From Prevotella sp. tf2-5 (GTDB lineage: Bacteria; Bacteroidota; Bacteroidia; Bacteroidales; Bacteroidaceae), in NCBI RefSeq assembly GCF_900115435.1, contig NZ_FOWK01000003.1:124001-188000 (forward strand): DNA of 64,000 nucleotides. The letters run 5' to 3'. Below are positions 8,801-15,634 of the stretch, piece after piece (position 1 is the stretch's first letter; each line of letters opens with the position of its first letter). The position numbers were made by a program, and so were the translations under genes. A model generated the notes under the pieces. That model had not been told where the DNA came from. It saw nothing but the letters and a program-made list of their open reading frames with translations, and did not search any database.

Positions 8801-10664
8801 TGTTATAGTCGGGATTGTTGGTCGTATGGAAGTCAGCGCCAACAGACTCCCCGTGACGGTCAAACCAGTATTCGGCAGTGGCGCGGCTCTCACAGATCCA
8901 GCCGAAGATACCGGCGTCACGTAACTCGTTGTCACCCAAGGCGACCCCCAGCAGGTACATACCACCCCATCCTTGCATCGACTCGGAGGTGGACTCCTGA
9001 CCATTACCTGCTCCGTCACCCATACCACCAGCATAGCAATGACCAGCCCATGGGTCCATCATACGCAGGAAACAAGCCCAGTCGTCACGTTTGTAGTTAT
9101 TATAGTCACGAGCCACCAGCTTGATCATCTCCCCATAGTGCTGTTTGAAGTCATCGTCCACCAGTGCCAGCATAGCGGCGGCAAGGGTATAGTACCCATA
9201 ATGGAAATGATGGTCGTTATAGGTATCACTGTCATAGCTGGTGTTATAGCCGATCAGTCCATGGAACCGCTGGTCGTAGGCAAAGAAGAAGTTATCCTCC
9301 CCAGGGGTATACGTCAACCAGTTGACGAGCGCCTCTTTCAGTCTGTCATGACATAGTTTGAAGAGTTCCTCCTCACCCATCTCACGGGCAAACGACATAT
9401 ACAGAGCCATCTGTGTCAGTCCCTTACCACCCCAGTAGGTGTCACCACCGAAGGTTCCCTTCTGGGCATACTCCTCCAGCATCTTCCTCATCTTGGCGAC
9501 ATCATAGGCATGGTCACCTGTTAGGTCGTTGGGCACCCCATACCAAGGCAGCATCCCCGAGAACTGATAGCTGATGCTCAGGTCATTACCTGCGGCAAGT
9601 TTCAGTTTACCACGTGGGGTGGCATAACTATTCCCTAAGAAAGAATGACTGTATGTCGCATAAGGACTACGCCAGTGGTGCGGGATGAATCCCTGCAACA
9701 CTTTATTAGTCTCCGAACCAGTACGCAGGTCTGTCGCTGTCACCTGCCAGCGGGTGGTCAGTGTACCGCTTGCCTGGACATAGTCCCACGACACCTTCGT
9801 GTCCGTCGGTTTGCTATAAGCATAGGTGCCGTAGGTCGTCAGGTCACTGGTCTGTTGTAACAGAGCCACCACCACAAACTGTTTGGCACCACCAAAGGTG
9901 ACGGTAGCCTTTCCACCGTCTATCGCCACCGTACTACCGTCAGGCAGGTAGATACCATAGAGGTCTTGTGTGGCGGCATTGCTGATGCGCACCACAAACT
10001 GCGTGTGACTGCCAGAGGTGAGTGCCGCACCTGTTCCGTCGATGATATCGACGGACACGGGACCTGTCAGTTTGTTGTCGGCACCATCATTATCCGTCTT
10101 CACAGCGGTAATGACAGGACTGATGTTCTCCATCTCTATCCAGGTGAAGGGTACACCGTGTGCAAGTGTCGTCAGCATCTGCTGGCTACCACTCTCCTCC
10201 GAGAAAGACACTGTCCAGTCGCTCCACTGCTCCGCCATCGGTGTGGTAGCATAGAAATCCTCACCGCCACTGATGGTTAGTCTCGACTGTGCCTTCATCT
10301 CCGTGCCGTTATCCACCCAGTATTTCGGATAATGGATGTCCACACCATATTTCATGCCCTGTACATACTGCGGATAAGACCACAGATGTCCTGTCACCTC
10401 CTTACCAGACCGTCCACGGTCAGCATTGATCAGGTCTGTCCACCAGTCGTTAGTGGGAATAGGCTGTCCTGCCTGCTCACGGATATACAACTGACGATAT
10501 TGCATATACTGACTCTGGTCACCACCATGCTCCGCAGTCCTCGACTTCGACAGGGGTGAGTAAGCCGCATAGCTGCCCTTTCCCACTGTTATGGACGATT
10601 GCGCATAAGTCGTAGAAGGGATGATGAGCAGTGTCGTTAAGATCGTTAATAAATAATTCCTCAT
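5802..10664 (-). CDS. GH81 endo-beta-1,3-glucanase, multimodular, secreted
   Basis: This 1620-aa secreted protein has a GH81 catalytic domain, which cleaves internal beta-1,3-glucan bonds by an inverting mechanism. A signal peptide covers residues 1-21. GH81 spans roughly 40-790: PTNDWWTDL near 70, the hallmark DTYNDHHFHYGYY near 480 with the catalytic Asp region, NGQESTSESMQGW near 555 with the two conserved Glu, and FMQGIQWMPISPA near 665. It is followed by an F5/8-type C (discoidin-like) domain at about 865-977 (ATDGKLDTRWSS...YIRLIG...LYELEVYG), two Ig-like segments at about 985-1145, a jelly-roll-like module at about 1155-1300, a ~150-aa beta module shared with the proteins at 11018 and 15635, and a C-terminal tail YDLKGHRL...KGIYIYRGKTVVVK resembling a T9SS signal. 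It sits only 93 bp after the peptide gene at 10758, so part of its transcription may be read-through. Confidence 0.93.
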   Translation of the reverse strand: MRNYLLTILTTLLIIPSTTYAQSSITVGKGSYAAYSPLSKSRTAEHGGDQSQYMQYRQLYIREQAGQPIPTNDWWTDLINADRGRSGKEVTGHLWSYPQYVQGMKYGVDIHYPKYWVDNGTEMKAQSRLTISGGEDFYATTPMAEQWSDWTVSFSEESGSQQMLTTLAHGVPFTWIEMENISPVITAVKTDNDGADNKLTGPVSVDIIDGTGAALTSGSHTQFVVRISNAATQDLYGIYLPDGSTVAIDGGKATVTFGGAKQFVVVALLQQTSDLTTYGTYAYSKPTDTKVSWDYVQASGTLTTRWQVTATDLRTGSETNKVLQGFIPHHWRSPYATYSHSFLGNSYATPRGKLKLAAGNDLSISYQFSGMLPWYGVPNDLTGDHAYDVAKMRKMLEEYAQKGTFGGDTYWGGKGLTQMALYMSFAREMGEEELFKLCHDRLKEALVNWLTYTPGEDNFFFAYDQRFHGLIGYNTSYDSDTYNDHHFHYGYYTLAAAMLALVDDDFKQHYGEMIKLVARDYNNYKRDDWACFLRMMDPWAGHCYAGGMGDGAGNGQESTSESMQGWGGMYLLGVALGDNELRDAGIFGWICESRATAEYWFDRHGESVGADFHTTNNPDYNIDYTKFKHKKDGVVDYIQPWSSNLTSHGIGWWTWFGGDPVFMQGIQWMPISPALDYLSEDKAFAAWDYERLMAIKEHKGWDGTGGIGDADLRDSDWGNVVLSYRQWSDPDDAAAIFDEGWTKGWGTMTTSLTNGITYFVTHSHRTYGDIVWNVTADYPTARVYDKGGVKTHIAYNPTDAEITVNYSDGTHLVVPARQMKVEGVTSTAYNYVYPVDDTEPDLRERLVMKNLALGKTCTESSHENAGTLKENATDGKLDTRWSSVFQDDEWLQVDLGENAYIYKVRVRWEASYASEYRIELRDTENGDATYSKTGAGKAEDWTELALDDHVGRYIRLIGVKRGSSYGTSLYELEVYGKPVSADANDLMGVEIISADEVLKQGKPTTLSIQGYDYAKNTKSVSAVWSSEDGTFSGSNFTPSKYGNVMVKATVEGMTANKTLPVEESLKLTSMAFEVPGILVKGIPTTFTIEGKDQFGAPYDMTPSYETGAGLTIDAEAKTITATTAGTYTVKATVGSIMSEAEVMVINDAVDAPASVSDKVVIFVGQEESSMNFDYNGGSKRTGPSFDLTPTCRAIFVKQLGTCGFGALGNIDLEGANMLHADVYPLADAPDFSIHIEGAPGNKEYAKALKGGQWNSVDLPITNTTANWLFFSFNNYQAGTNAALIANVYFYTETGDKVFVGDPDSKGISTVTSFGTGLTDANVAQFLSDIAALPKTVTAIDLSGITLGNTTPMTIVTTNNPNVIILLNGDGGDDHAASAQQAKLTNNKNLAYNAGGWILPLEATGFKVEFEDGYAVLPMNFGRNTTLTYNRTILAGEYASCCLPRDITVPTGLDVYELNEATDEAINFTKVTTGIKAYKPYLLHNATSSAIVLSINGTKGNVELARGTGELSTTVGGVRFIGNFKRFTVNGTEGYAAFKNTGKLAWLDNEGAIVGSFRAYLADAPTGARLLFDDVTAIEQVKVASPWTDNCYYDLKGHRLSTNRPQQKGIYIYRGKTVVVK

Positions 10665-10700
10665 TTAATCCTTTTGTTTCTTGTTAATATTAGTCTAAAA

Positions 10701-10732
10701 AGGCTGTGCCTGCCTTTAGCGCGACACAGCCT
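10701..10732 (-). terminator. Hairpin terminator or attenuator between the 62-aa peptide and GH81 genes
   Basis: AGGCTGTG at 10701-10708 pairs with CACAGCCT at 10725-10732. On the minus strand the stem is followed by TTTTTAGA, so it has the form of an intrinsic terminator for the peptide gene ending at 10758. Only 36 nt separate it from the GH81 start codon and no TAnnTTTG box is evident there. The hairpin may therefore be leaky and set the GH81 dose; this is inference. Confidence 0.65.
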
Positions 10733-10757
10733 CCAACTTTGTTATAATCTTTACATG

Positions 10758-10946
10758 TTACGGAAGCAACATTTTCATTGGATCATCACCGTTCAGCAAG
10801 AAATTGAAATCGTCGAGTTCACGGCCGTCTGCCCAACCTCCAGTAATAGGATCTGTAGATACACCGGGACCACTACCTGCCAGTAACGCAGCCTGATTAT
10901 TCAGCTCAACCACCTCAATAGCTGGTTTTATATATATCTTTTTCAT
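10758..10946 (-). CDS. Small peptide (62 aa) of the MKKxYxxP family
   Basis: MKKIYIKPAIEVVEL, then LLAGS at 21-25, then a Gly/Asp-rich tail. The first 25 residues align without gaps with the 42-aa peptide at 15486-15614: Pro8 and LAGS 22-25 are at identical positions. The gene lies 71 bp after the 1171-aa modular protein and 25 nt before a hairpin with a T-tract. There is no signal peptide or membrane segment. The function is unknown to me. The common place at the end of each beta-glucan transcript suggests a role tied to that locus, or a co-transferred regulatory peptide. Confidence 0.75.
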   Translation of the reverse strand: MKKIYIKPAIEVVELNNQAALLAGSGPGVSTDPITGGWADGRELDDFNFLLNGDDPMKMLLP

Positions 10947-11017
10947 AAATCTATCCTTATAATTTATTACAAAGTCCTCTTTCCTCCCCTGGACAGGGGA
11001 GGGAAGGAGGGGTCTTC

Positions 11018-14000
11018 TTACTTCAAAATAACCTTCTTGCCGTTCACGATGAAGATACCCTTGGTAGGATTCTTCACTTCCTGACCTTGCAGGTTGTAGA
11101 ACTTGCCGTTCATCAGCTCATCCATATTCTTGATGCCCTTGATGCCTGTAACATCACCGTCATCGAAGATTGCACGAGCGGAAGCACCAGAGAGACCGGT
11201 GAAGTAAACACGGAAGGCACCGATCTTAGCACCGTTGAACGGATGGAGATTACCATCCTTCAGGGCATACTGTGTACCGTCGGTGTCGATAGCGCGAGAA
11301 GTACCGAACTGTGTAACACCAGCAGTTCCGATAGTAGTACCGGCACCATTAGCTGTCAGGTTCAGGTCGATCTTCGCAGTCTCTGTTGTGATGACAACAT
11401 CAGCACCAGTCGTGTTGTGGAGGATCACAGGATCATTAGCACCAACAGCCTGACTTGCCTGCTTGGTGAAGGTCACCTCGTCGGCAGCAGCGTCTGTTGC
11501 TTTATAAACATCCACACCATCAGGTACAGTCACAGAAGCGGGAGCGTTGAAGCTTGCCCAGGCACCAGCGGCAACAGTACGGGTATAGGTAATTCCATCC
11601 TGCTGTGCGTCGATCACGAAGTCGTAAGCAGGCTGTGAGTCATTGTCATCAACGAGGTTGATCACAACACCATCAGCGGCACGACGGTATATACCATCGA
11701 AGACAACGAGGTTGGAAGCAGTGACTTTCGCACCGTTTGCATCGGGAGTACGTCCTGTACCACCTACCACAACTACTGCATTCTTGTTGGCTGGGGTAAT
11801 CGTGATAGCCTCTGTGATGGTAGCGCCAGAGAAGTCGATGGTAGCGACAGCACCAGCGTCAGTAACAATCGTTGCTACGTCGGTGGCGGTCACAGGACCA
11901 GTTACTGTTGCGACATCACCTGTCACGATGACATTCACAGTCTCTTCACCTTCCTCTACCCAAGTGATATCGTCAGCACCGATATTGCCAAAGTTCACCT
12001 CACCTGGTATCATCACATACAATGGAGTATAGATTGTAGGTTTGGTAGTTGAGGTGGCAAGAACGGTTATCATCTTCTTGTCATCGCTGACCGTACAATT
12101 ACTTCCGTTCATGGCTTCGTTTCCACCACTCAGACCCCAATATGAGCCACCCAGACCATTCATGTCGTCGTCAGAGGTGATGACCAGTTTCCAGTTGTTC
12201 TCTGAGCGATCAAGATAGTGGATACCTTGTACCAGGATGGTATGTCCGTCAGCAGTCAGTTCCAGTCCGACAGGAGCTGCGACAACTGTCAGGTCAATGG
12301 TGTTCTTGATAGTAGCATCACTCTTCAGGGAAGCGGTGATCCTCACATTACCCTCAGCGACACCAGTCACCTTACCATCAGCGTCAACAGTAGCTACAGC
12401 AGGAGTACCGCTTGTGAAGTCTAACTCGCTGGCAGCAACGACAGCCTCTGTCTGATCCTTCACCGTCAGTTGCAAGGTCTTGCCTACAGCAACCTCTTTC
12501 TTTGCAGCCTCAACAGTGATAGCGGTAACCACTACAGGAGCACTTGCCTCTTTCCAGAAGTAGATGTTGTCCACATAAACGATTTCTTTGCCGGTACCCT
12601 TGTCAAGCTTCAGTTGGAATGCCTTGGAGTTGGCAAAGTCAAGACCGAACTCAGAGAGCTTGATATCCTTGCTGTTCCACTCACCTGGGGTCAGCTCACC
12701 GACGCTGGTTGGCTTCTCAGTAGGAGTACCACCTGTCATAATAGGAGTGATACCGACAGTCATATCCTGCATGGGCAGTACGTCAATATGAACATACTCC
12801 ATATCCTTCAGGTCGAGTTGTGTGGCAAGCTCAAAACCAAGATAGTTGAAGTTGCTCAGCTTTAGTATGTTGTCTTCGCCAACTGTTTCTGCCTCAACGG
12901 TGGTTGACTGTCCCCAGTTACCATAAGTATAGGTGGAGGCAGCTGTATAAGCATTGCTGTAGAGACTGATGACATCGTCAGCGTCCTGAGAAGGAGCAGG
13001 AGCGGCAGTCAGAGCCAAAGTTGTGGCGTTGACATTCTGTGCGTCAGATGCATTCTCGTTATCATCCTTTGCTATAATAGAAAAGGTATAAGCCTTGTTG
13101 AAGTCAAGTCCACCAACGGTGTAGGTGATCTCCACACCATTGTCACCCTTGGTCGTATAGTCTTTTGTACCGTCATTGATGACATAAGTCACCTTTTCAG
13201 ATATGTTATCAGTAGCCTTCAAGGTGAAGGTGACACTGCCGATACCAGCACTCTTCACGGCTGCTGTATTCAGCACGGGAGCCTCATCGTCGTCAACGGC
13301 TGGTTTTGCGAAATAGAAGTGGTCGAGGTAGAACTCAGACTCACCGACGAGTTCGATCAATGCATAGTTGGGCTGGTTGCTGGTGTTGTCAAACACAAGA
13401 TAATTCCACTGACCAGGAACCAGTCCTGTCTTAGAGATAGCTTTGCCGTAGGCGTTATCACCAAAGAACTTAGCCTCTGTGGCTGTGAAAGGATAAACAG
13501 CGACATGAATCTGGGTGTAGTCGCTGGTAACACCTGCACCACCAGCGGTACGGCTGTTGAAACCAGTACCATTCACATGAACCACCTTATGAGCATCGGC
13601 AATCTCGACTTCCTCAATAGAGTTGTAGAGAGGATTGGGAGCACCACCGCCAACACCCCATGTGGGATTGCTCTCGTTGATACCCTTGCCGTACTTCGCA
13701 CTATAGACAGCAATGACATTTGCCGCGAGGTCTGTAGGCTCTGTAGGATTAGTTGTAGGAGCCGAAACATCGATGGCTTGAATGATCTTATCAACAGATA
13801 CAGCATTATAAGTAGCGGTAATCTTCACGTCTCCGACGGCGGTAGCAGTCAGTGTGGTACCTACGAGTGTGGCGTTTGTGGCAGTATAGGTGACACCCTC
13901 TGTCAGCGTAACTCCAAGCTGATCTTTCGCGGTAAAGGTCATTGCTGTTGCCTCACCGACTTTCACCATTGTTGGGGTGACATCGAGGGAGGTCAGTACA

Positions 14001-14533
14001 GAAGCCTCTTTCTCTAAAGCGACAAAAGTGCGGATCTTCACACCCCATGCATAGTTCGTAGCCTCTGTAGGTACAAAGACGATGTAACGACCACTGTTGG
14101 TAACTGCCACAGCAGCGTCTTTCTTTGACTCCTGTGCATTGGTAAAGGTGGCAATGAGTGTCTCACCAGTCAGTGAGCCGTCAGCAGCAGGTGCTGTATT
14201 GGTCACATAGATGTTAGCACCACAGTCGGCACCTTCCCATGTACTCTGGATGGCACCGATAGACTTTGCCTCACCTAAGTCGATGTAGAAACCCTGAATG
14301 CCTAACGTCTTGTTGTACTCCAGGTTGTCACCGTTCTCGGGGAAGAGGAAGACATTGGAAGTGTTGTCGTCAACGGTGATTTTCTGAAGATTCTCCGTTG
14401 TCACTGAACCTTCTGGCAGGAAAGCCTTCAGACCTCCTAATGGATAGACTGTCTTACCTGACGTCAAGTTCGTCGCTGCAAACGTCATTAGCGACGTCAG
14501 CAGGAAACTTAAAAGTAATAAAGTTTTTCTCAT
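11018..14533 (-). CDS. Secreted multimodular protein, no catalytic domain seen (1171 aa)
   Basis: Signal peptide 1-20 (TSLMTFAA). Residues about 20-155 are a discoidin/jelly-roll-like domain. Residues about 160-245 are a bacterial Ig-like (BIG2-type) repeat (SLDVTPTMVKVGEATAM). Two jelly-roll-like modules follow, at about 265-405 (VIAVYSAKYG...YLDHFYFAK) and 520-665 (VISLYSNAYT...VYVDNIYFWKE), separated by a Fn3-like domain, then another BIG2 repeat (VAVGKTLQLTVKD), a module shared with the 862-aa protein (ILVQGIHYLDRSENNWKLVI), and the common ~150-aa C-terminal beta module. The tail YNLQGQEVKNPTKGIF...GKKVILK resembles a T9SS sorting signal. No glycosidase signature was found. I infer a surface or secreted glucan-binding protein. 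It is the first gene after a shared-module promoter. Confidence 0.8.
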   Translation of the reverse strand: MRKTLLLLSFLLTSLMTFAATNLTSGKTVYPLGGLKAFLPEGSVTTENLQKITVDDNTSNVFLFPENGDNLEYNKTLGIQGFYIDLGEAKSIGAIQSTWEGADCGANIYVTNTAPAADGSLTGETLIATFTNAQESKKDAAVAVTNSGRYIVFVPTEATNYAWGVKIRTFVALEKEASVLTSLDVTPTMVKVGEATAMTFTAKDQLGVTLTEGVTYTATNATLVGTTLTATAVGDVKITATYNAVSVDKIIQAIDVSAPTTNPTEPTDLAANVIAVYSAKYGKGINESNPTWGVGGGAPNPLYNSIEEVEIADAHKVVHVNGTGFNSRTAGGAGVTSDYTQIHVAVYPFTATEAKFFGDNAYGKAISKTGLVPGQWNYLVFDNTSNQPNYALIELVGESEFYLDHFYFAKPAVDDDEAPVLNTAAVKSAGIGSVTFTLKATDNISEKVTYVINDGTKDYTTKGDNGVEITYTVGGLDFNKAYTFSIIAKDDNENASDAQNVNATTLALTAAPAPSQDADDVISLYSNAYTAASTYTYGNWGQSTTVEAETVGEDNILKLSNFNYLGFELATQLDLKDMEYVHIDVLPMQDMTVGITPIMTGGTPTEKPTSVGELTPGEWNSKDIKLSEFGLDFANSKAFQLKLDKGTGKEIVYVDNIYFWKEASAPVVVTAITVEAAKKEVAVGKTLQLTVKDQTEAVVAASELDFTSGTPAVATVDADGKVTGVAEGNVRITASLKSDATIKNTIDLTVVAAPVGLELTADGHTILVQGIHYLDRSENNWKLVITSDDDMNGLGGSYWGLSGGNEAMNGSNCTVSDDKKMITVLATSTTKPTIYTPLYVMIPGEVNFGNIGADDITWVEEGEETVNVIVTGDVATVTGPVTATDVATIVTDAGAVATIDFSGATITEAITITPANKNAVVVVGGTGRTPDANGAKVTASNLVVFDGIYRRAADGVVINLVDDNDSQPAYDFVIDAQQDGITYTRTVAAGAWASFNAPASVTVPDGVDVYKATDAAADEVTFTKQASQAVGANDPVILHNTTGADVVITTETAKIDLNLTANGAGTTIGTAGVTQFGTSRAIDTDGTQYALKDGNLHPFNGAKIGAFRVYFTGLSGASARAIFDDGDVTGIKGIKNMDELMNGKFYNLQGQEVKNPTKGIFIVNGKKVILK

Positions 14534-14617
14534 AATGTTACTATTTAGTTATTGTTAATAAATATTCGTCAAAAGGATTATGCCATATGGACGTTGCCAT
14601 CTAGGCGTTTACGTTTG

Positions 14618-14765
14618 CAAAGGTATATAAATATATAAGGTGAAAAATTGACGAGACTAAAGAAGTGGATAAAGTTGGTTACACTTGATATGTAACCAAT
14701 TCGATATGAGACGTTTACGCTCGTCGTCGATTTGGAAAAGAGTGGATGGAATATAGAGGTGTAAA
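14618..14765 (-). promoter_or_regulatory. Promoter of the 1171-aa protein with shared PUL regulatory module
   Basis: The -7 box TACCTTTG lies at 14618-14625 (minus strand). The proximal box has GGTG at 14639-14642, GTGGAT boxes lie at 14665 and 14742 (exactly 77 bp apart), and the distal box has GGTG at 14758-14761 within ATATAGAGGTGTAAAC. Distances from the -7 box (21, 47, 124, 140) differ by at most 1-2 bp from the susC and 24009 promoters. Between the GTGGAT boxes lies an inverted repeat TTGGTTAC(9 nt)GTAACCAA at 14675-14699. Confidence 0.7.
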
Positions 14766-14804
14766 CTTGACATTTATCGCTAATTACCCCTCATATTAAC
14801 TGAA

Positions 14805-15406
14805 AAAATGTAAAATCCCGCTATCGTGCTACCAATGTGGCTCAAATGCCGATGTATAAAGGGCGCAAGCCGGTAGCACGATTGAGAATATCGTGCTACC
14901 ATCCTGCTACCATGCAGTGACTCTGATTGTCGAAGAGGGAATTAGTGACCTTATATCATTTCCCGCTTAAACCATAGTTCGAAAAGAGTTGTACACCAAG
15001 TGGTGAACATCTTGGTCTAGATGTGACAACCAGTCTTTACTCATTTTAGACAGCGACTGTTTTTTGAGCGGTTTGCTTTCGGCTATAGGCATTCAGTTGT
15101 TTGGCTGGAGCCGCACGGTCGTTTGGCTATAGCCGAACGGTTGAAAGAGCGTACCTAACTCCCTCGAAGGTAGGCACTAACACCCCATCACCAGTAACTT
15201 GTTACCCCCGCGCAAGGCATCTCCATCATCGATCGAAGGCATCTGTTCAATCTCTTGGTAGTTTCTTCGACATTCAGAGTCACTACATGGTAGCAGCATG
15301 GTAGCAGGATTGTAGCACGAAATTTTCAATCGTGCTACCGACTTGCGCCCTTTGTACATCTGCATTTGAGCCACATCGGTAGCACGATAGCAGGATTTTT
15401 CATTTA
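14805..15406. repeat. Long imperfect inverted-repeat element (~600 bp), MITE-like
   Basis: The left arm, about 14805-14935, is closely matched by the reverse complement of about 15264-15406. Shared stretches include GTGGCTCAAATG, AAAGGGCGCAAG, CGGTAGCACGATTGA and GTGACTCTGA. The right arm has a small extra GCTACCATG repeat. Each arm carries smaller hairpins, for example GGTAGCACGAT/ATCGTGCTACC at 14872-14900. The ~330-bp centre has no convincing gene and contains a 22-bp tandem repeat at 15073-15140. The element fills the gap between the terminator at 15411 and the promoter at 14618-14765. It could be a non-autonomous mobile element or a source of long structured RNA. No transposase or clear target duplication was seen. 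Confidence 0.75.
15073..15140. repeat. 22-bp tandem repeat with palindromic core inside the inverted-repeat element
   Basis: Units at 15097-15118 and 15119-15140 are 22 bp each (TTGTTTGGCTGGAGCCGCAC and TCGTTTGGCTATAGCCGAAC, each followed by GG). They are preceded by a diverged 24-bp unit from 15073. The unit centre is a palindrome, GGCTATAGCC or GGCTGGAGCC. Confidence 0.7.
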
Positions 15407-15410
15407 AAAA

Positions 15411-15444
15411 AGGCTGCGTCAGCCCTATGGGCGAGACGCAGCCT
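15411..15444 (-). terminator. Strong hairpin terminator ending the GH16-GH128 operon
   Basis: AGGCTGCGTC at 15411-15420 pairs with GACGCAGCCT at 15435-15444, with an inner stem GCCC-TAT-GGGC. On the minus strand it is followed by TTTTTTAAATG. It lies 41 nt after the 42-aa peptide gene and closes the operon that begins at 24009. Confidence 0.85.
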
Positions 15445-15485
15445 CCACAACAAAAGTATGAATGTTCAATTAAGTCGACGACAAA

Positions 15486-15614
15486 TTATGGAGCGTAGTA
15501 ATTTTCATCGGTTATCTCCTCTGATCTCGCATTTATTGTACTTCCTGCCAAAATACTGACATGCGCATTCATCTTCACTACATCCAACACTGGAGTTATA
15601 TATTTCTTTTTCAT
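15486..15614 (-). CDS. Small peptide (42 aa) of the MKKxYxxP family
   Basis: ATG at 15612-15614, TAA at 15486-15488. The sequence starts MKKKYITPVLDVVKM, has ILAGS at 21-25 and a short polar tail ending ENYYAP. It lies 20 bp after the 862-aa protein gene, so it is the last gene of that operon, 41 nt before a strong terminator. It matches the 62-aa peptide at 10758-10946 in the first 25 residues without gaps, while the tails differ completely. The function is unknown. It is not a truncated enzyme, because a stop and a terminator follow directly. Confidence 0.75.
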   Translation of the reverse strand: MKKKYITPVLDVVKMNAHVSILAGSTINARSEEITDENYYAP

Positions 15615-15634
15615 ATTTTTCTAGCAATTACAAG

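Noticed and set aside
13319-14017. Open frame of 232 codons on the plus strand
   Set aside because: It is antisense to the 1171-aa secreted protein, has no family features, and lies opposite a gene with a signal peptide, known modules and sorting-like tail.
15101-15304. Frames of 65-67 codons on both strands in the inverted-repeat element
   Set aside because: Coding potential is poor and the frames cross the tandem repeat and arm boundary.
14823-15400. CRISPR array
   Set aside because: GGTAGCACGAT-type repeats are inverted and irregularly spaced, not direct repeats with uniform spacers, and no cas gene is near.
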